Part shown: positions 42,896 to 53,176 of the stretch, one piece after another | Layout of the letters: the number at the start of each line of letters is the position of its first letter | Numbering within the stretch: the first letter of the stretch is position 1 | NCBI RefSeq assembly: GCF_028372415.1 | Contig: NC_092876.1 | Location: 58,738,385 to 58,802,384, forward strand | Reading direction: 5' to 3' | Length of the DNA stretch: 64,000 nucleotides | Source: Notamacropus eugenii | Lineage: Eukaryota; Chordata; Mammalia; Diprotodontia; Macropodidae | Program-made: the position numbers and the translations under genes | The notes under the pieces: generated by a model | Told to the model about the DNA's origin: nothing | Database searches by the model: none | Seen by the model: only the letters and a program-made list of their open reading frames with translations

Positions 42896-43660
42896 AAGGT
42901 TATTAGGAGAGAAGCACTCTAAAAAACCTTAGAACGTGATTGACATAGGAACTATTCTGTAAGAGCCACACGACTGACTGCGTAGGGTTAATTTCAGATG
43001 GGCTGAAAGCCTTTGCCATGGCTGCCAGGCAGAGGGGGAGAAGGGGTTTCAGTACTGAAGCTTCCGATGAAAGGAAGGAGCCCTAGTCCAATGACCACTT
43101 CCTGAGCTGCTGGGGGGTGGAGGACCCTAAACATAGAGCACCATTGTTTCGCTACAGACTGTTTCTCCCTGCCGAGGATGTGACCCTCTCCTCGTGAATG
43201 AGCATGGATTCCTGCCAGAGCCATGGGGCCCCAGCCCTTGGGCCTCAGAACCGGGAGAGGGCCCCTTGAAACTGGCCCATAGCCCTTCCCCAGTGCCATG
43301 GCCTGGGGCCTGGGCTCCAGCACGTGTTCCCTGTGGAACAAAAGTCATCTCCTAATTGTGCTGTTTGTGCTGGCACATGCCCTGTTGTTTTGGTAATTTT
43401 TCATGAGTGCCTGGAGCTTTTTCCCAGGTCCTTTCATCTCGTCAGGTTTTATTTTGGGGCTGTAACTGCTTGCAAAGAACCCTGAGCAGTTTGTCCTCTG
43501 GGATGGCACACCCAGAGGTGATGCTAGGCTGGGACTGTCACACCTTCGTGGGGTCTGGCCAAACCTCAGCCAGGAAAAAGATGCTCCTTTAGCTAAGAGC
43601 CTAGGTGCCCAGGCCCACAGAGCTAGAGCTGAGAGTGGGGAGGGGAGAGATCTAGGGACA
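42896..43660. other. Non-repetitive block
   Basis: No repeat family recognised. 43345-43500 looks unique. The minus ORF that crosses it comes mostly from the adjoining array. Confidence 0.3.
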
Positions 43661-43664
43661 GAAA

Positions 43665-43925
43665 GTATCAGAGATGGGAGGGCCTTTAAACACAGGGTGT
43701 CAGAGCTGGGAGGGCCCTTAGAACGTGGAATATCAGAGGTGGGAGGGTCCTTAGAATACAGAATGTCAGAGCTGAGAGGGCCTTTAGAACACAGGATGTC
43801 AGAGCTGGGAGGGCCCTTAGAACGTGGAATATCAGAGGTGGGAGGGTCCTTAGAATACAGAATGTCAGAGTGAGGAGGTGTCTTAGAGCAGTAAATGTCA
43901 GAACTGAAGGGAACCTTAGATAATC
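43665..43925 (-). repeat. 33-bp minisatellite with 99-bp repeat, array 10
   Basis: About eight units. A three-unit block recurs with a 99-bp period: 'agggcccttagaacgtggaa' starts at 43711 and again at 43810, followed both times by 'tatcagaggtgggagggtcc'. A minus-strand MIR core follows at 43926. Confidence 0.95.
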
Positions 43926-44000
43926 TAATCTGATGTCCTCTCACAGAGGAGGAAACTGAGGTTCATAAAGTTAAATTATTTCCTCAGGATTGAAAGAGAA
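43926..44000 (-). repeat. MIR fragment joined to array 10
   Basis: 'ctgatgtcctctcacagaggaggaaactgaggttcataaag'. Confidence 0.75.
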
Positions 44001-44004
44001 AAAC

Positions 44005-44235
44005 TTAGCTAGAACTGATATAGGACTTTAAGGTTTGCAGAGTGTTTTCCATATATTTTTTCATTTTATCCTCACATTAACTTTGGGGGGTAGATATGAC
44101 ATTATCCCAAATTATGGATGAAGACCGAGGTTGTGTCTTCTCCAGGGCCAAATAGCTTGCAAGTGTCTGGGGAAGGATTTGAATTCAAGGCTTCTTGACT
44201 TGAAGTCCATTATACCCCATAGCTGCCTCTCACCC
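44005..44235 (-). repeat. MIR3-type SINE
   Basis: 'ggactttaaggtttgcagagtgttttcc...ggaaggatttgaattcaaggcttcttgacttg...ccccatagctgcc'. Confidence 0.8.
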
Positions 44236-44359
44236 AGTCCAGAGATGGGACCAGGGAAGAATCAGGCCTGAGGGTGACTGGGGCTGGAGGTGCTTCTTGC
44301 CACCCTAGGGTGCAGGTCTTAGCTTGGACAGGACTCAAAAGTAGAAAGCTTGTTAAAAA

Positions 44360-44625
44360 GAGGAAGGAAGGGAATAAGCATTTAGGGAGCACCTACTGTG
44401 TGCCAGGCTCTGGGCTACATGGTTTATAAATATTATCTCATTTAATCTTCACAACAACCCTTCAAAAATAGGCGCTATTACTATCTTCATTTTACAGCAA
44501 ACAGGGATTAAGTGGCTTGCCCAGAGTTACACAGCTAGTAAGTTCTGAGACTGGATTTGAACTCAGGTCTTCTTCGTCTCCAGGGCTAACACTTTCTCCA
44601 CTGTGCCACTGGCTGCCTCAACTTG
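44360..44625 (-). repeat. MIR3/L2-type SINE
   Basis: 'gggagcacctactgtgtgccaggctctgggctac...aatattatctcatttaatcttcacaacaaccc...ctccactgtgccactggctgcc'. Full length. Confidence 0.85.
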
Positions 44626-44729
44626 TTGGTTGATTGTTGAGTGATTTGTATGAGTGATAGCAAAGACTAAAGACTACTTTTCAGGTTTCTTTCAGAGGGA
44701 ATTTCTGTTCAGGTAGAGGTTTGTACTAA

Positions 44730-44910
44730 AGGGCTCCTCAAATCCCTTTTAACTCTGAGATTCTAGGTTCCGTAACATCTCCTGTTTCCCATCTCTTAAA
44801 GGTTTATAAAGCACTTTCCTCCCCAAAGCCCCATGAGGTCAGTCCTGCAAGTACCATGTCATTATCTCCATCTAAGAGCTGAAATGGAGAGAAGGGAAGG
44901 GAGGGGATTC
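44730..44910. repeat. CR1-type tail (+) then MIR3-type tail (-)
   Basis: 'ggctcctcaaatcccttttaactctgagattctagg', then 'aaaggtttataaagcactttcc...tgaggtcagtcctgcaagtacc'. Confidence 0.55.
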
Positions 44911-45560
44911 TTGAAGTAGGTGTTGGTTTAGGAATTCAAGGCTTGGTGGGGGCTTGAGCACATGTTCTCCATCCACATAGTTGGGGGCTCACATGAAGAT
45001 CAACAATCCCTACCTTGAGGCTGCTTCCAAGAGGATGCAGGCACATCTCCCGCTGCCAAGTTTGCTCTAAGCTCTCCAAGAGGCAGGCACCCAAATGAGA
45101 CCAAGCCAAAAGACGTGTTGGTGCTTTGCCCTTCATCTCTGCAACATCTGCTCCCGTGAGCTCATCTCCGCCTTGGGCAGTCCCATCGACTACAATGAGA
45201 CCTGGCAGAGTGGGCACTGGCAGTTTGAGGCTCCTCTGAGACGAGAGCACAGCAAACCCAGAGGCCTAAGAGATAGACAAGATGTGTCCAAAAGCACAAC
45301 TGTTCTCCCAGGAGGAGAGGGGAATAGGAGGAGACCTAGATCTGAGAGTGGGGGGAGTGGAGATTTTAAGGTTAAAAGTCTAGGAAGGGGTTTTTCCATG
45401 GTCTCTCAGTTTTAAAAAGCACAATTGGGTACCCAACCCGGAGGAAGGAGGAGTGTGTGTGTGAGAAAAGCCAGTCTATGGAGAGGGTACCCTAATCAGG
45501 ACTGGGCAGAGAAAAGACCCCAGATCCTCAAGCAGGAAGAATTTCAGTTACATTAGCTCA
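44911..45560. other. No gene supported
   Basis: ORFs on both strands overlap here (45095-45415 plus, 44936-45250 minus). Neither has a recognisable domain, so neither is called. Confidence 0.35.
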
Positions 45561-45569
45561 TTTATCATT

Positions 45570-45775
45570 TGGAACATATAATGTCACAGCTGAGAGTGCT
45601 TTTAGAACACGGGATGTCAGAGCCGGGAGGGCTCTGAGAACACAGGATGTCAGAGCCGGGAGGGCCCTTGGAACACAGGATGTCAGAGCCGGGAGGGCCC
45701 TTAGAACACAGGATGTCAGAGCTGGGAGAGGTCTTAGAACACAGCATGTCAGAGCTGAGGAGTGGGGGATCCTTA
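45570..45775 (-). repeat. 33-bp-type minisatellite, array 11
   Basis: About six homogeneous units, 'aacacaggatgtcagagccgggagggccc' appearing three times almost unchanged. Confidence 0.95.
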
Positions 45776-46319
45776 GATATCCTGTGGCCTACCCTCCACA
45801 AATAAATGCAGTGATAGTAGACCCTTACCTTTCTCCAGAGACAAGGTCTCTGGAAGCACAGTTAGTGTCATTACTTTTCTCCTTGCTCCTCAAAACCCTT
45901 AGTCAGATTATCTGACTGCTCTTTATTTCCTATCCCAGATGGCTTCCTGCACCCCTTTTCCCAGCCTTATCAGTTGTTCCATCTCCCAGTGCACAGCCAA
46001 GCCTGGATAAGCCAGCCACCTCTCTCAACATCTTGCTTGGCTTCCTTCCTCCCCTCAGGGCTCTGGGGTGCCAGACTGGGCCAGGGATCTTCAAATCCAC
46101 TTTTCCACCTGTCTCAGCCTGGAGTGGCTGTCAGGCACTCCCAGCCTTCCCTCTTCCATTTCACTGCTTGGTGCCTGTCACCTCACCCCCAGGCCTGTCA
46201 AGCATTTCTGTTCCCATCTACAATGGAAATTTGTTATATACTCTGCCAGCTAAGCAACACCCTGGGCTCTGGGAGACAAGAGAAGCTACCAACGTTCAGC
46301 AGTAGTAGGTTATGAGGCC
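45776..46319. other. No recognised gene or repeat
   Basis: C/T-rich sequence, possibly decayed L2 sense. Overlapping plus-strand ORFs have no domain. Confidence 0.35.
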
Positions 46320-46484
46320 CCTGCACAGTGGGAAGAGCATGGCATGGCAATCAGTAGACTTCAGTTTTCATTCTCGGTTATGTCACTGGCTCACTCTGGG
46401 ACCCTGAGAAAGTCACCTTATCTTAAGCCCCAAGCCCCAGGTCTTTTCTTTGTGAAATATGGGGGCTGAACTCAATGATCCCCA
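46320..46484 (+). repeat. MIR-type SINE leading into array 12
   Basis: 'agtgggaagagcatggcatggcaatcagtag', '...ctgggaccctgagaaagtc', '...tttgtgaaatatgggggctgaactcaatgatcccc'. Confidence 0.75.
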
Positions 46485-46760
46485 CAGTTCTTTTGAGCTC
46501 TCCAATTTCATCTTCAAAGGGCCCTGCCAGCTCTGATATTTTGGGTTCAAAGGACTCTCCCAGCCCTGACATCTTCTGTGTCTAAGCGCCCTTCCACTTC
46601 TGACATTTCTGTGTTCTAAGGGCCCTCCTAGCTCTGACACTGTATGTTCTAAGATTCTTCCAATTCTGACAATCCATGTTCTAAGGTTTTTCATAGCTCT
46701 GACCTATGTGCTAAGGGACCTTCCAGCTGTGACATTCTTTGTGTTGAGTACTTCCAGTTT
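46485..46760 (+). repeat. 33-bp-type minisatellite, array 12
   Basis: About eight diverged units starting 'agttcttttgagctctccaatttcatc', directly after the SINE. Confidence 0.88.
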
Positions 46761-47559
46761 TAAAATTATGTTAGTATTTCTTATATATTCTCGGACTTTG
46801 TGACACTTAAAGCTTATAAGGCTTAATATTGCTTTACTGTTCATCATGGCTTTTCTGGAGTAGTTTGTCCACATCACCACCTGACCCCCCATTTAACGGG
46901 GGTCTAGGTACCGGGTGACAAGCTAAGACATAGAATCTAAATTATATCTTTAGTCTCTCCCCCTGATTCCAGCATGATAACTCACAGAATCTGGCCTGGC
47001 CTGTCCCTCCTCATGGCCAGCCCCATCACTCACAGACCTAAGCTGCTGACCAGACCCAGCATATTTGGGCTGCTGTACAATTAGGCAGCATTCCTGGACA
47101 CAACCAGACATGAAAAACCCAGCAGCTTACACTGGGCCCAAGTGAGCTTGAGGAACCACAGACGTTGTCCCACAATCCTTCACATCTCTCTTGCAAAGCT
47201 CAATGGACTGTCCTATCTCCCTAAGCAACCAGGCAACAGTGGTGACCCAAGGAGCGTTGGCCCCCTCCTCCTCCTGGCAGGAGACTGCTGGCTCCTGCTC
47301 TCTTCTCTTCACTGCTGAGCGCAGGCATTACAAGCTTAAAAAGTGCTACAGAGGTATGCAGTGTTGCGAATACGACTGAATCTGGAACTAGAGCTAATTC
47401 TCTTTCATTGGGGCTGTCTGTTGGGAAAGAAGGGAGCCAAGCTGGTATGGGATAGCACATGCCACCCTGGGCATGTTTAGAGTAAGTCTCTGTTCCAGCA
47501 GATACCTGGGATTAGCGTCTGAAGTCAATCCCAGTTCTAACACTCTCTGGTCTCCAAGC
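46761..47559. other. No recognised gene or repeat
   Basis: Unrecognised. Confidence 0.35.
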
Positions 47560-48000
47560 TCCAACATTAGCAGTGGGACCTAGGTCAACTCACACAGCCC
47601 TGTCTGAGCCTTAGTTTCCCCACATGTACAAAGAAGACGATCCCCACCCTTCTCAGAGGGTTGTTATGAGACAGTAGTCTGGTAAATTTAGTAAGTGGAA
47701 TTGTAGCTGCTTTAATATTTAAGGAGGCAGCCTAGGGCAATGGAAAGAACCCCAGATGTAGGCTCTTCTCCAGTTGGTTTTGGATTCCTTAGCCCATCTC
47801 CCATCCTTTCAGAGAGCACCATTTTAATAACAAACAATTCTGGACTTGGAGTCTGAGAATCTGGGCTCTATCACTTCCCACCTGTCTGACCTTATACAAG
47901 TTGTCTCACCTTTCCAAGCCTCACTTTCCCCATCTGCAAAATGGAAACAAAAAGGCCTATTTCACAGGTTTGTTGTGAGGAAAATATTTTGTAAAGTAAA
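47560..48000 (+). repeat. Two MIR SINE fragments
   Basis: 47570-47690 ('ctgtctgagccttagtttccccacatg') and 47820-47980 ('tctggacttggagtctgagaatctgggctc...cctcactttccccatctgcaaaatgg'). Confidence 0.75.
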
Positions 48001-48029
48001 AAGAAAATACACCAAAACAAAAAAACAAA

Positions 48030-48330
48030 CACTAGGACTTGGACCTTAGAGTCCTGGACCAGGAGAGACCTTAGAGGCCTGTGACTCCAACCCTCCTCAT
48101 TTAAAAAAAAAAAAACACTTTTCCTTTTTTTCCTTAATTACATCATTTAAAAAATCAATTTGCATGGCTGCCATTTGTTTTTCCATCTCCATTATTTCCT
48201 CTCCCGGGTCCCTCCAGCAACCTAACTCTTTGTCACCTCTCCCATAAGAATGAAAGCACCTTGGGGACGTGCTCTTCTGTATTTGTACCCCAACACTTAG
48301 CACACAGTAGTGGTTTAAGTGAACACTTCT
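48030..48330. repeat. CR1-type tail (-), L1-type scrap (-), L2 3' end (+)
   Basis: 'tggaccaggagagaccttagaggcctgtgactccaaccc' (48052-48090), 'cttttttt...ttaattacatcatttaaaaaatc' (48100-48165), 'cataagaatgaaagcaccttggggacgtgc...cccaacacttagcacacagtag' (48240-48310). Confidence 0.55.
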
Positions 48331-48334
48331 TCAC

Positions 48335-48655
48335 TTAGGGGCAGCTAGGTGGTGCAGCGGATAGAGCACCAGTGCAGGAGTCAGCAGGACCTGAGTTCAA
48401 ATCTCACCTCAGACACTTGACACTCACTAGCTGTGTGACCTTGGGCAAGTCATTTAACCCCAATTGCCTCATCCTGGGTGATCTCCAGTCATCCTGATGA
48501 ATATCTGGTCACTGGATTCAGATGGCTCTGGAGAAGTGAGGCTGGTGACCTGCACAGCCCTCCCTCACTCAAAACAAAGTCAAGTGCAAGTCATGTCATA
48601 ATTTCTCTGATGGATGGTCTTCTTTGGCAATGAAGGATGAACACACATATAACAA
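48335..48655 (+). mobile_element. WSINE-type CORE-SINE, full length
   Basis: Head 'ggggcagctaggtggtgcagcggatagagcacc', core 'tgtgtgaccttgggcaagtc', then 'ctccagtcatcctgatgaatatctggtcactgg', 'gtgaggctggtgacctgcacagccctccctcac' and the end 'ggcaatgaaggatgaacacac'. A/B-box-like tRNA sequence is retained in the head. It lies little diverged from the family form I remember, so it is probably among the younger SINEs here. Confidence 0.9.
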
Positions 48656-48704
48656 AACAGAAAGGTAAAAAACACAGCTCAGCAAAACTAACCAACACAC
48701 AGGG

Positions 48705-48970
48705 AAAAAAAATATTAACAATATCCAAGATTTTTATATAGCTCTTACTATGTGCCAGGCATCATGCTAAGGGTTTTACCATTATTATCTCACTTAATCC
48801 TTATAACCATCCTGGGAGGTGGGTGCTATTACTACCCCCATTTTACAGATGGAGAAACTGAGGCTGAGGAAGGCGAAGGGCATTTGCCCAGGGTCATACA
48901 GCCAGGAAGTGTTTGAGGAAGGACTTGAATTCAAGCCTTTCCAACATCCAATACTTTATCCACCATGCCA
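48705..48970 (-). repeat. MIR3/L2-type SINE
   Basis: 'cttactatgtgccaggcatcatgctaag...tactacccccattttacagatggagaaactgaggctgagg...tatccaccatgcc'. Confidence 0.85.
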
Positions 48971-49084
48971 GTTTTCTACACTCACAATCCCTCACCTGTG
49001 CAAAGGCTGAAAACTGCCTTCTCAAATCTCTTCTTTGGGGTTAAATGTGGTCATTATAATTTCACAGGACTCAGTCTCAACTGT

Positions 49085-49210
49085 TTTCCAATGCTTCCTT
49101 TTCCCTCTGGTTTTACAGATGAGGAAACTGAGGTCCGAAGAGAAATGACTTGGCCAAGGCAGACCTGGGATTCGAACCCAGGTCCTCTGATTCCCCATCC
49201 ATAGTTACTG
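49085..49210 (-). repeat. MIR fragment
   Basis: 'ttttacagatgaggaaactgaggtccgaagag...ggattcgaacccaggtcctctgattcc'. Confidence 0.8.
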
Positions 49211-49369
49211 ATACAGCCACTAACAAATGATGGTCTAAAAGGAAGGAAAGTAAAGAAAGCTTAAACAGAGACCTCTTAGCTCATCCTGTTAGCAACAACT
49301 CATACTGTCAAAGGGGCTTTTAGGACCCTGGCAGCCTGACAGTGAGAGGGTATAGAAGGAGCACAGGCT

Positions 49370-49540
49370 CAGACTGAGAACTAGGGGGAAGCTTGAAGGT
49401 CATCTACCCTAAGCCCTTCATTTTCCAGATGAGGAAACTGAGGCATAAAGAGGTTAGGGGACATGCCCAAAGACATATAAGTAGTAAAGAACACAAACAG
49501 GATTTGAACCTGGGTCCTTTGATTCTGCCCCCAGCCCCCA
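49370..49540 (-). repeat. MIR SINE
   Basis: 'cttcattttccagatgaggaaactgaggcataaagagg...acaggatttgaacctgggtcc'. Confidence 0.8.
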
Positions 49541-50154
49541 CCGGTCAGCATTAGAAAAAGTGCTGCTCACATCAGTCCCACCTGCTCTAGCTTGTGGGGA
49601 AGGCCCATAACACCCAACCCACTCATAACCTGTCTCCAACTTGCTGGGTCACCATCTCAGCAGTTTGGCTGGTGTCCTTGCCCACGAGCAGGGCCTGACA
49701 GTGAAAACATTGGGCTCCTTGGGCTTGGGCCAGAATGTCTCCAAGCTCTCTCTCTTCATCCCCACCTAGAGCACATGACAAGCTTCATGGCCTCCAGGTC
49801 TGCTGGCCAAGAGAGCCTCTCTGAAACCGCATAAGGTGCCTGGGTTGGGAGGGGGAAGAGGAGCAAGCCTGAGACAGGGCTACTGTGGGGTGTTCACCCT
49901 GGCAGATCTATTCAGTTTCATGGAACCCAACCACATGAAACACTTCCAGGCATGACTTAGTCTCCCAAGACCTTGTGGAACAATAATAACCACTACTGAA
50001 CCCAAGAGAGCTCCGGATGTGGCATCTGAAGACCTGGGCTGGAATCCTAGGCTCTACTGCTAAAGCTGCCTGATTTCTGGGAAATCAGGGAATCTAGCTG
50101 TTTGCTGTTGTCTCCTCCATTAGACTGTGGGCTCCCTGAGAGCAGAGTTCTTCT
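49541..50154. other. No gene seen; MIR scrap
   Basis: A MIR-like piece at 50005-50090 ('gatgtggcatctgaagacctgggctgg'). Otherwise unrecognised. Confidence 0.35.
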
Positions 50155-50410
50155 GGTCAGCTGGTCAACTAGCATTTGTTAAACACCTACCACCTACATG
50201 CCAGGCACTGGGTTAAGCTCTGGAGAAACCAAAAAAGGCAAAACCAGTCTGTGCTCTCAGGGAACTCAGTCTAATGGGAGAGACAACATGCAAACAGCTA
50301 GACAGAGCCAGGATTAACTGGGAATAAATGAACACAAAGAAGGGACACATATGGAGAGGAATAAAGAAAAGTCTCATGGAGAAAGTGGGATTTTAGCTGG
50401 GATGTCCAGT
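50155..50410 (-). mobile_element. L2 3' region
   Basis: 'cagctggtcaactagcatttgttaaacacctacc', 'gccaggcactgggttaagc', 'gggaactcagtctaatgggagagacaacatgc', 'gaaagtgggattttagctgggatg'. Confidence 0.85.
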
Positions 50411-50539
50411 TCAAAATCCAATGATGGTATGACCATGGAACAAAATCTGTTGTCAGAATCCCAGACAAGAGGTAAGAGTGGTGGCCCACAGGGGTGAGGC
50501 CTGCCAAATGTCACTTTACTACCTGTACCCTGGAAAAGC

Positions 50540-50670
50540 CAGGGGATCTGGATTCCAATCCTGCCTCTCATGTTGATGACCTAGTTGACCTTGCATTTCC
50601 TTCCCCTTTCTGGGCCTCAGTTCTCTCATCTTTAAAATGAGGGAATTGGGCTAGAATTACTTCATACTTG
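50540..50670 (+). repeat. MIR fragment
   Basis: 'ggggatctggattccaatcctgcctctcatg...ctcagttctctcatctttaaaatgaggg'. Confidence 0.7.
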
Positions 50671-51174
50671 GAATGTGATGGAGTGGGAAGGCCCTCTTTC
50701 CCTATGGTTGAGGGACTCAGAGCATCCTAGAATTTACGTCTGGTACCTTCAAAATCAGCTGGTTTTCAAAGTCCAACCCCCTACTTTTCTGAAGAACAGC
50801 CTGAAAGGATGAAGGCCAAAGGGGACAGACCCTATGTAGAACAGTTATGAGAAAAGGAAAGCCAGTCAACCTTGAGAAATGCTTGGACCAGGATTTCAGT
50901 GGGTAGGCTCCTCTCTCCACCCTCACCCTACCCAAACCGCACACACACCTACTGTGTGGTCATACCCACACCTGGGATCTCCAAACAAGCTGCCTTTGTT
51001 TTCTTCTCCTCTGTTCTCATGAGAACTGCATGCACCCAGGTGGGTCGGTGGCTGCTCCCTCAGGGTGGCAATGTCTTCTCCCATGAAGTTACACGGAGAG
51101 TTGGCTCGGGAGGCCCCTAGAGGTACCCAGAGGTTGAGGGAGGCACATCTAAAGCATGTGTCCCTGCCCCACAG
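50671..51174. other. No recognised gene or repeat
   Basis: Unrecognised. Confidence 0.35.
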
Positions 51175-51334
51175 ACAATTCCTTCAAATGTAAAATGGGG
51201 ACAATGAGAGCACCTGCCTCTGCCAGGATGGTTGGGAGAATCAAGTGAAAGAAGGCTATCTGGCATGCAGTGGGTGCTTAATACATGCTTCTGAGTATTT
51301 TGGGTAAAAGGATTGCACTAGATAGGAAGTCCCT
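51175..51334 (+). repeat. MIR-type SINE leading into array 13
   Basis: 'tccttcaaatgtaaaatggggacaatgagagcacc', '...gaatcaagtgaaagaagg', '...cagtgggtgcttaatacatgc', then 'ggattgcactagataggaagtccc'. Confidence 0.65.
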
Positions 51335-51580
51335 ACTTCTGACCTTCTATATTCTACAGCTCTTTGGAGTTTTAACCTTTATTCTAAGGTTCCTCTCAGC
51401 TATAACATCCTTTCCCTCTGCCACCAAGTACTGCCTGGTACTGACATCCTGTGTTCTAAGGGCCCTCTCAGCTCTGACATCTTGTGTTCTAAAGGCCCTC
51501 CCAGCTCTGACATTCTAGGTTCTAAGGGCTCTTCTCTGACTTTCTAAATTCAAGAGCTTTTCAAGACCTAATATTCTATG
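51335..51580 (+). repeat. 33-bp-type minisatellite, array 13
   Basis: About seven units. The last ones ('ggccctctcagctctgacatcttgtgttctaaa', '...ggttctaagg') are closest to the family form. Confidence 0.9.
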
Positions 51581-51584
51581 ATCA

Positions 51585-51960
51585 GCTGGTCAGTTAATAA
51601 GCACACTGTTAAGTTCTGGTGATACAAAGAAAAACAAAGAACAAGGTACCTGTCCACAAGGAGCTCACGCTGTAATGAGGGGAAAAAAACATGGAAAAAA
51701 CCGATGCACATACAAGATAGACAGCATGAAGGAAGGTAATCTCAGAAGGAAGCCAGGGAATATGAGGGGCAGAGAGGTGAGGAGGGAGCTGGCTGGGAGA
51801 AAACGCCCTGGCAGGAGAGGCACCATCATGGTGAGGAACATCACACCAGGAAGGTAGCTAGAGCACAGATTGTGTGGAGACCAAGTTGTAAAGGGCTTTA
51901 AATGCCAAATGGAGGAGTTTATATTTGACCTGGGGATACCAACCAATGCACCTCATCAGC
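51585..51960 (-). mobile_element. L2 3' region
   Basis: 'agctggtcagttaataagcacac', 'acctgtccacaaggagctcacgctgtaatgagg', 'gtaaagggctttaaatgccaaatggaggagtttatatttgacc'. Confidence 0.85.
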
Positions 51961-52419
51961 TTACGTTTGTTTGTCCAGAGAAAATAACCTAGGCTGCCAG
52001 TGAACTAAAAGAGGACCAGGATTTCCCAGCTTCCTTTCTGTTCTTAGCCTTTTCCTTTCATGCGCCTCCTTTGGGGTTTCACCTGTTCCTGAACTGACAG
52101 GGAGTTGTTTTCTGGGCAGGATTTTACCAGCTCTTGGGTCTGTGTTAAACCTTCTCAGGCAGAGGAGCGTTGAAGAGGGGCCTCAGTGGCTGAACAGGGA
52201 GGTGTGTTGGAAAACTCTTCTCACCATCTTCACTGGGTCAAGCCCCCGAACAGCGACTCTCCTATCTGAATTTGCTTTTTATTCCATTGCAGTTGTCTTA
52301 GTATAAGATCTCACTGCTGCCAACCGGGATTACTGCAGTAGCTTTGAGCAGTGTTTCTTGCCTCCGTTTTCTCTCTCTTCTAACTCATCCTTTGTAAAGC
52401 TGTTCTCTTACAATGTGAG
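51961..52419. other. No recognised gene or repeat
   Basis: Unrecognised. Confidence 0.35.
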
Positions 52420-52560
52420 TTTAGTTGTGTCTGCCAATTACTACCCATGTAACCTTGGGCAGGTTAGGTGACTCCATCTCCCCACCTTGGACCTCAGTTT
52501 CCTTTTCTGTAAAAGACTGGACTAGATGCTTCTGAGGTTCCTTCCAGCTGCAGTCAGGAT
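52420..52560 (+). repeat. MIR-type SINE with single CR1-type tail
   Basis: 'taaccttgggcaggttaggtgac...ctcagtttccttttctgtaaaagactggactagatgcttctgaggttccttccagctgc'. Confidence 0.8.
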
Positions 52561-52869
52561 CACACGTCATATTCAGTGGTACTTTTGTCTACTCAGTCTA
52601 TCTCAAAGCTCTTTTCCTGACATTTGAGGTTCTGAGATCCTGTGCTATCACTTTTAAGCTTAATTGATGCTTTTTCTGTTTCCCTTGAAAATTACTGTCA
52701 CTTCCCATCAACTCCCCCCTTGCTTTCTGCAACAGGGTGCCCCCGCCCCCATATAACAAACAAGCAAAAGAAATCAGTGCCAATCCACTGACCAGCTAGG
52801 AGAATGTATGCTTCCTTCTGCGGCCCCAGTCCGCCACCTCGCCCGAGAGGCAAGTTTCACTAGACTTTG
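52561..52869. other. No recognised gene or repeat
   Basis: Unrecognised. Confidence 0.3.
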
Positions 52870-53176
52870 GCCTTGATCACTGCACTTATCACACTTCTGA
52901 AGTCCTTCAATCCTGAGTTATATAAAGAGTTTTCTCCTGGTTCTGCACACCTCACTCTATGCATCAATTCATACATGTCTTTCTAAGTCTGAATTTTTCC
53001 TGTCCCTTCATGGTACAATAAGTATGCCATTACATTCATATGCCACAGTAGAGCTGTTCCTCAATCAAAGGCACCTCCTTTTGTCTGGAGTTCTTAGCTA
53101 CTATGAAAAGTGCTGTTCTAAAATATTTTTGTAGCTCTCAACACAAAGATGTAGTATTTATTATACAGGCTTTCTT
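52870..53176 (-). mobile_element. Older L1-type 3' region, left part
   Basis: 'ttctcctggttctgcacacctcactctatgcatcaattcatacatgtctttc', '...ttcctcaatcaaaggcacctcc' and '...ctactatgaaaagtgctgttc' are consecutive parts of a marsupial L1-type 3' region. It continues at 55975 on the far side of the HAL1-like insertion. Confidence 0.75.

Noticed and set aside
43345-43944. 199-codon minus-strand ORF with an 11-residue repeat (SSDILCSKGPP type)
   Set aside because: The repeat is a translation of the 33-bp minisatellite: 33 bp is 11 codons, so frames stay open through arrays. The same peptide repeats appear at arrays 5, 6, 7, 8 and 11. No gene context.
45095-45415. 106-codon plus-strand ORF with hydrophilic composition
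   Set aside because: No family recognised, and a comparable ORF exists on the other strand. Not enough to call a gene.
48335-48420. tRNA-like sequence (and similar at 3064, 12285, antisense at 14817, 33728)
   Set aside because: These are the tRNA-derived heads of CORE-SINEs, not tRNA genes.
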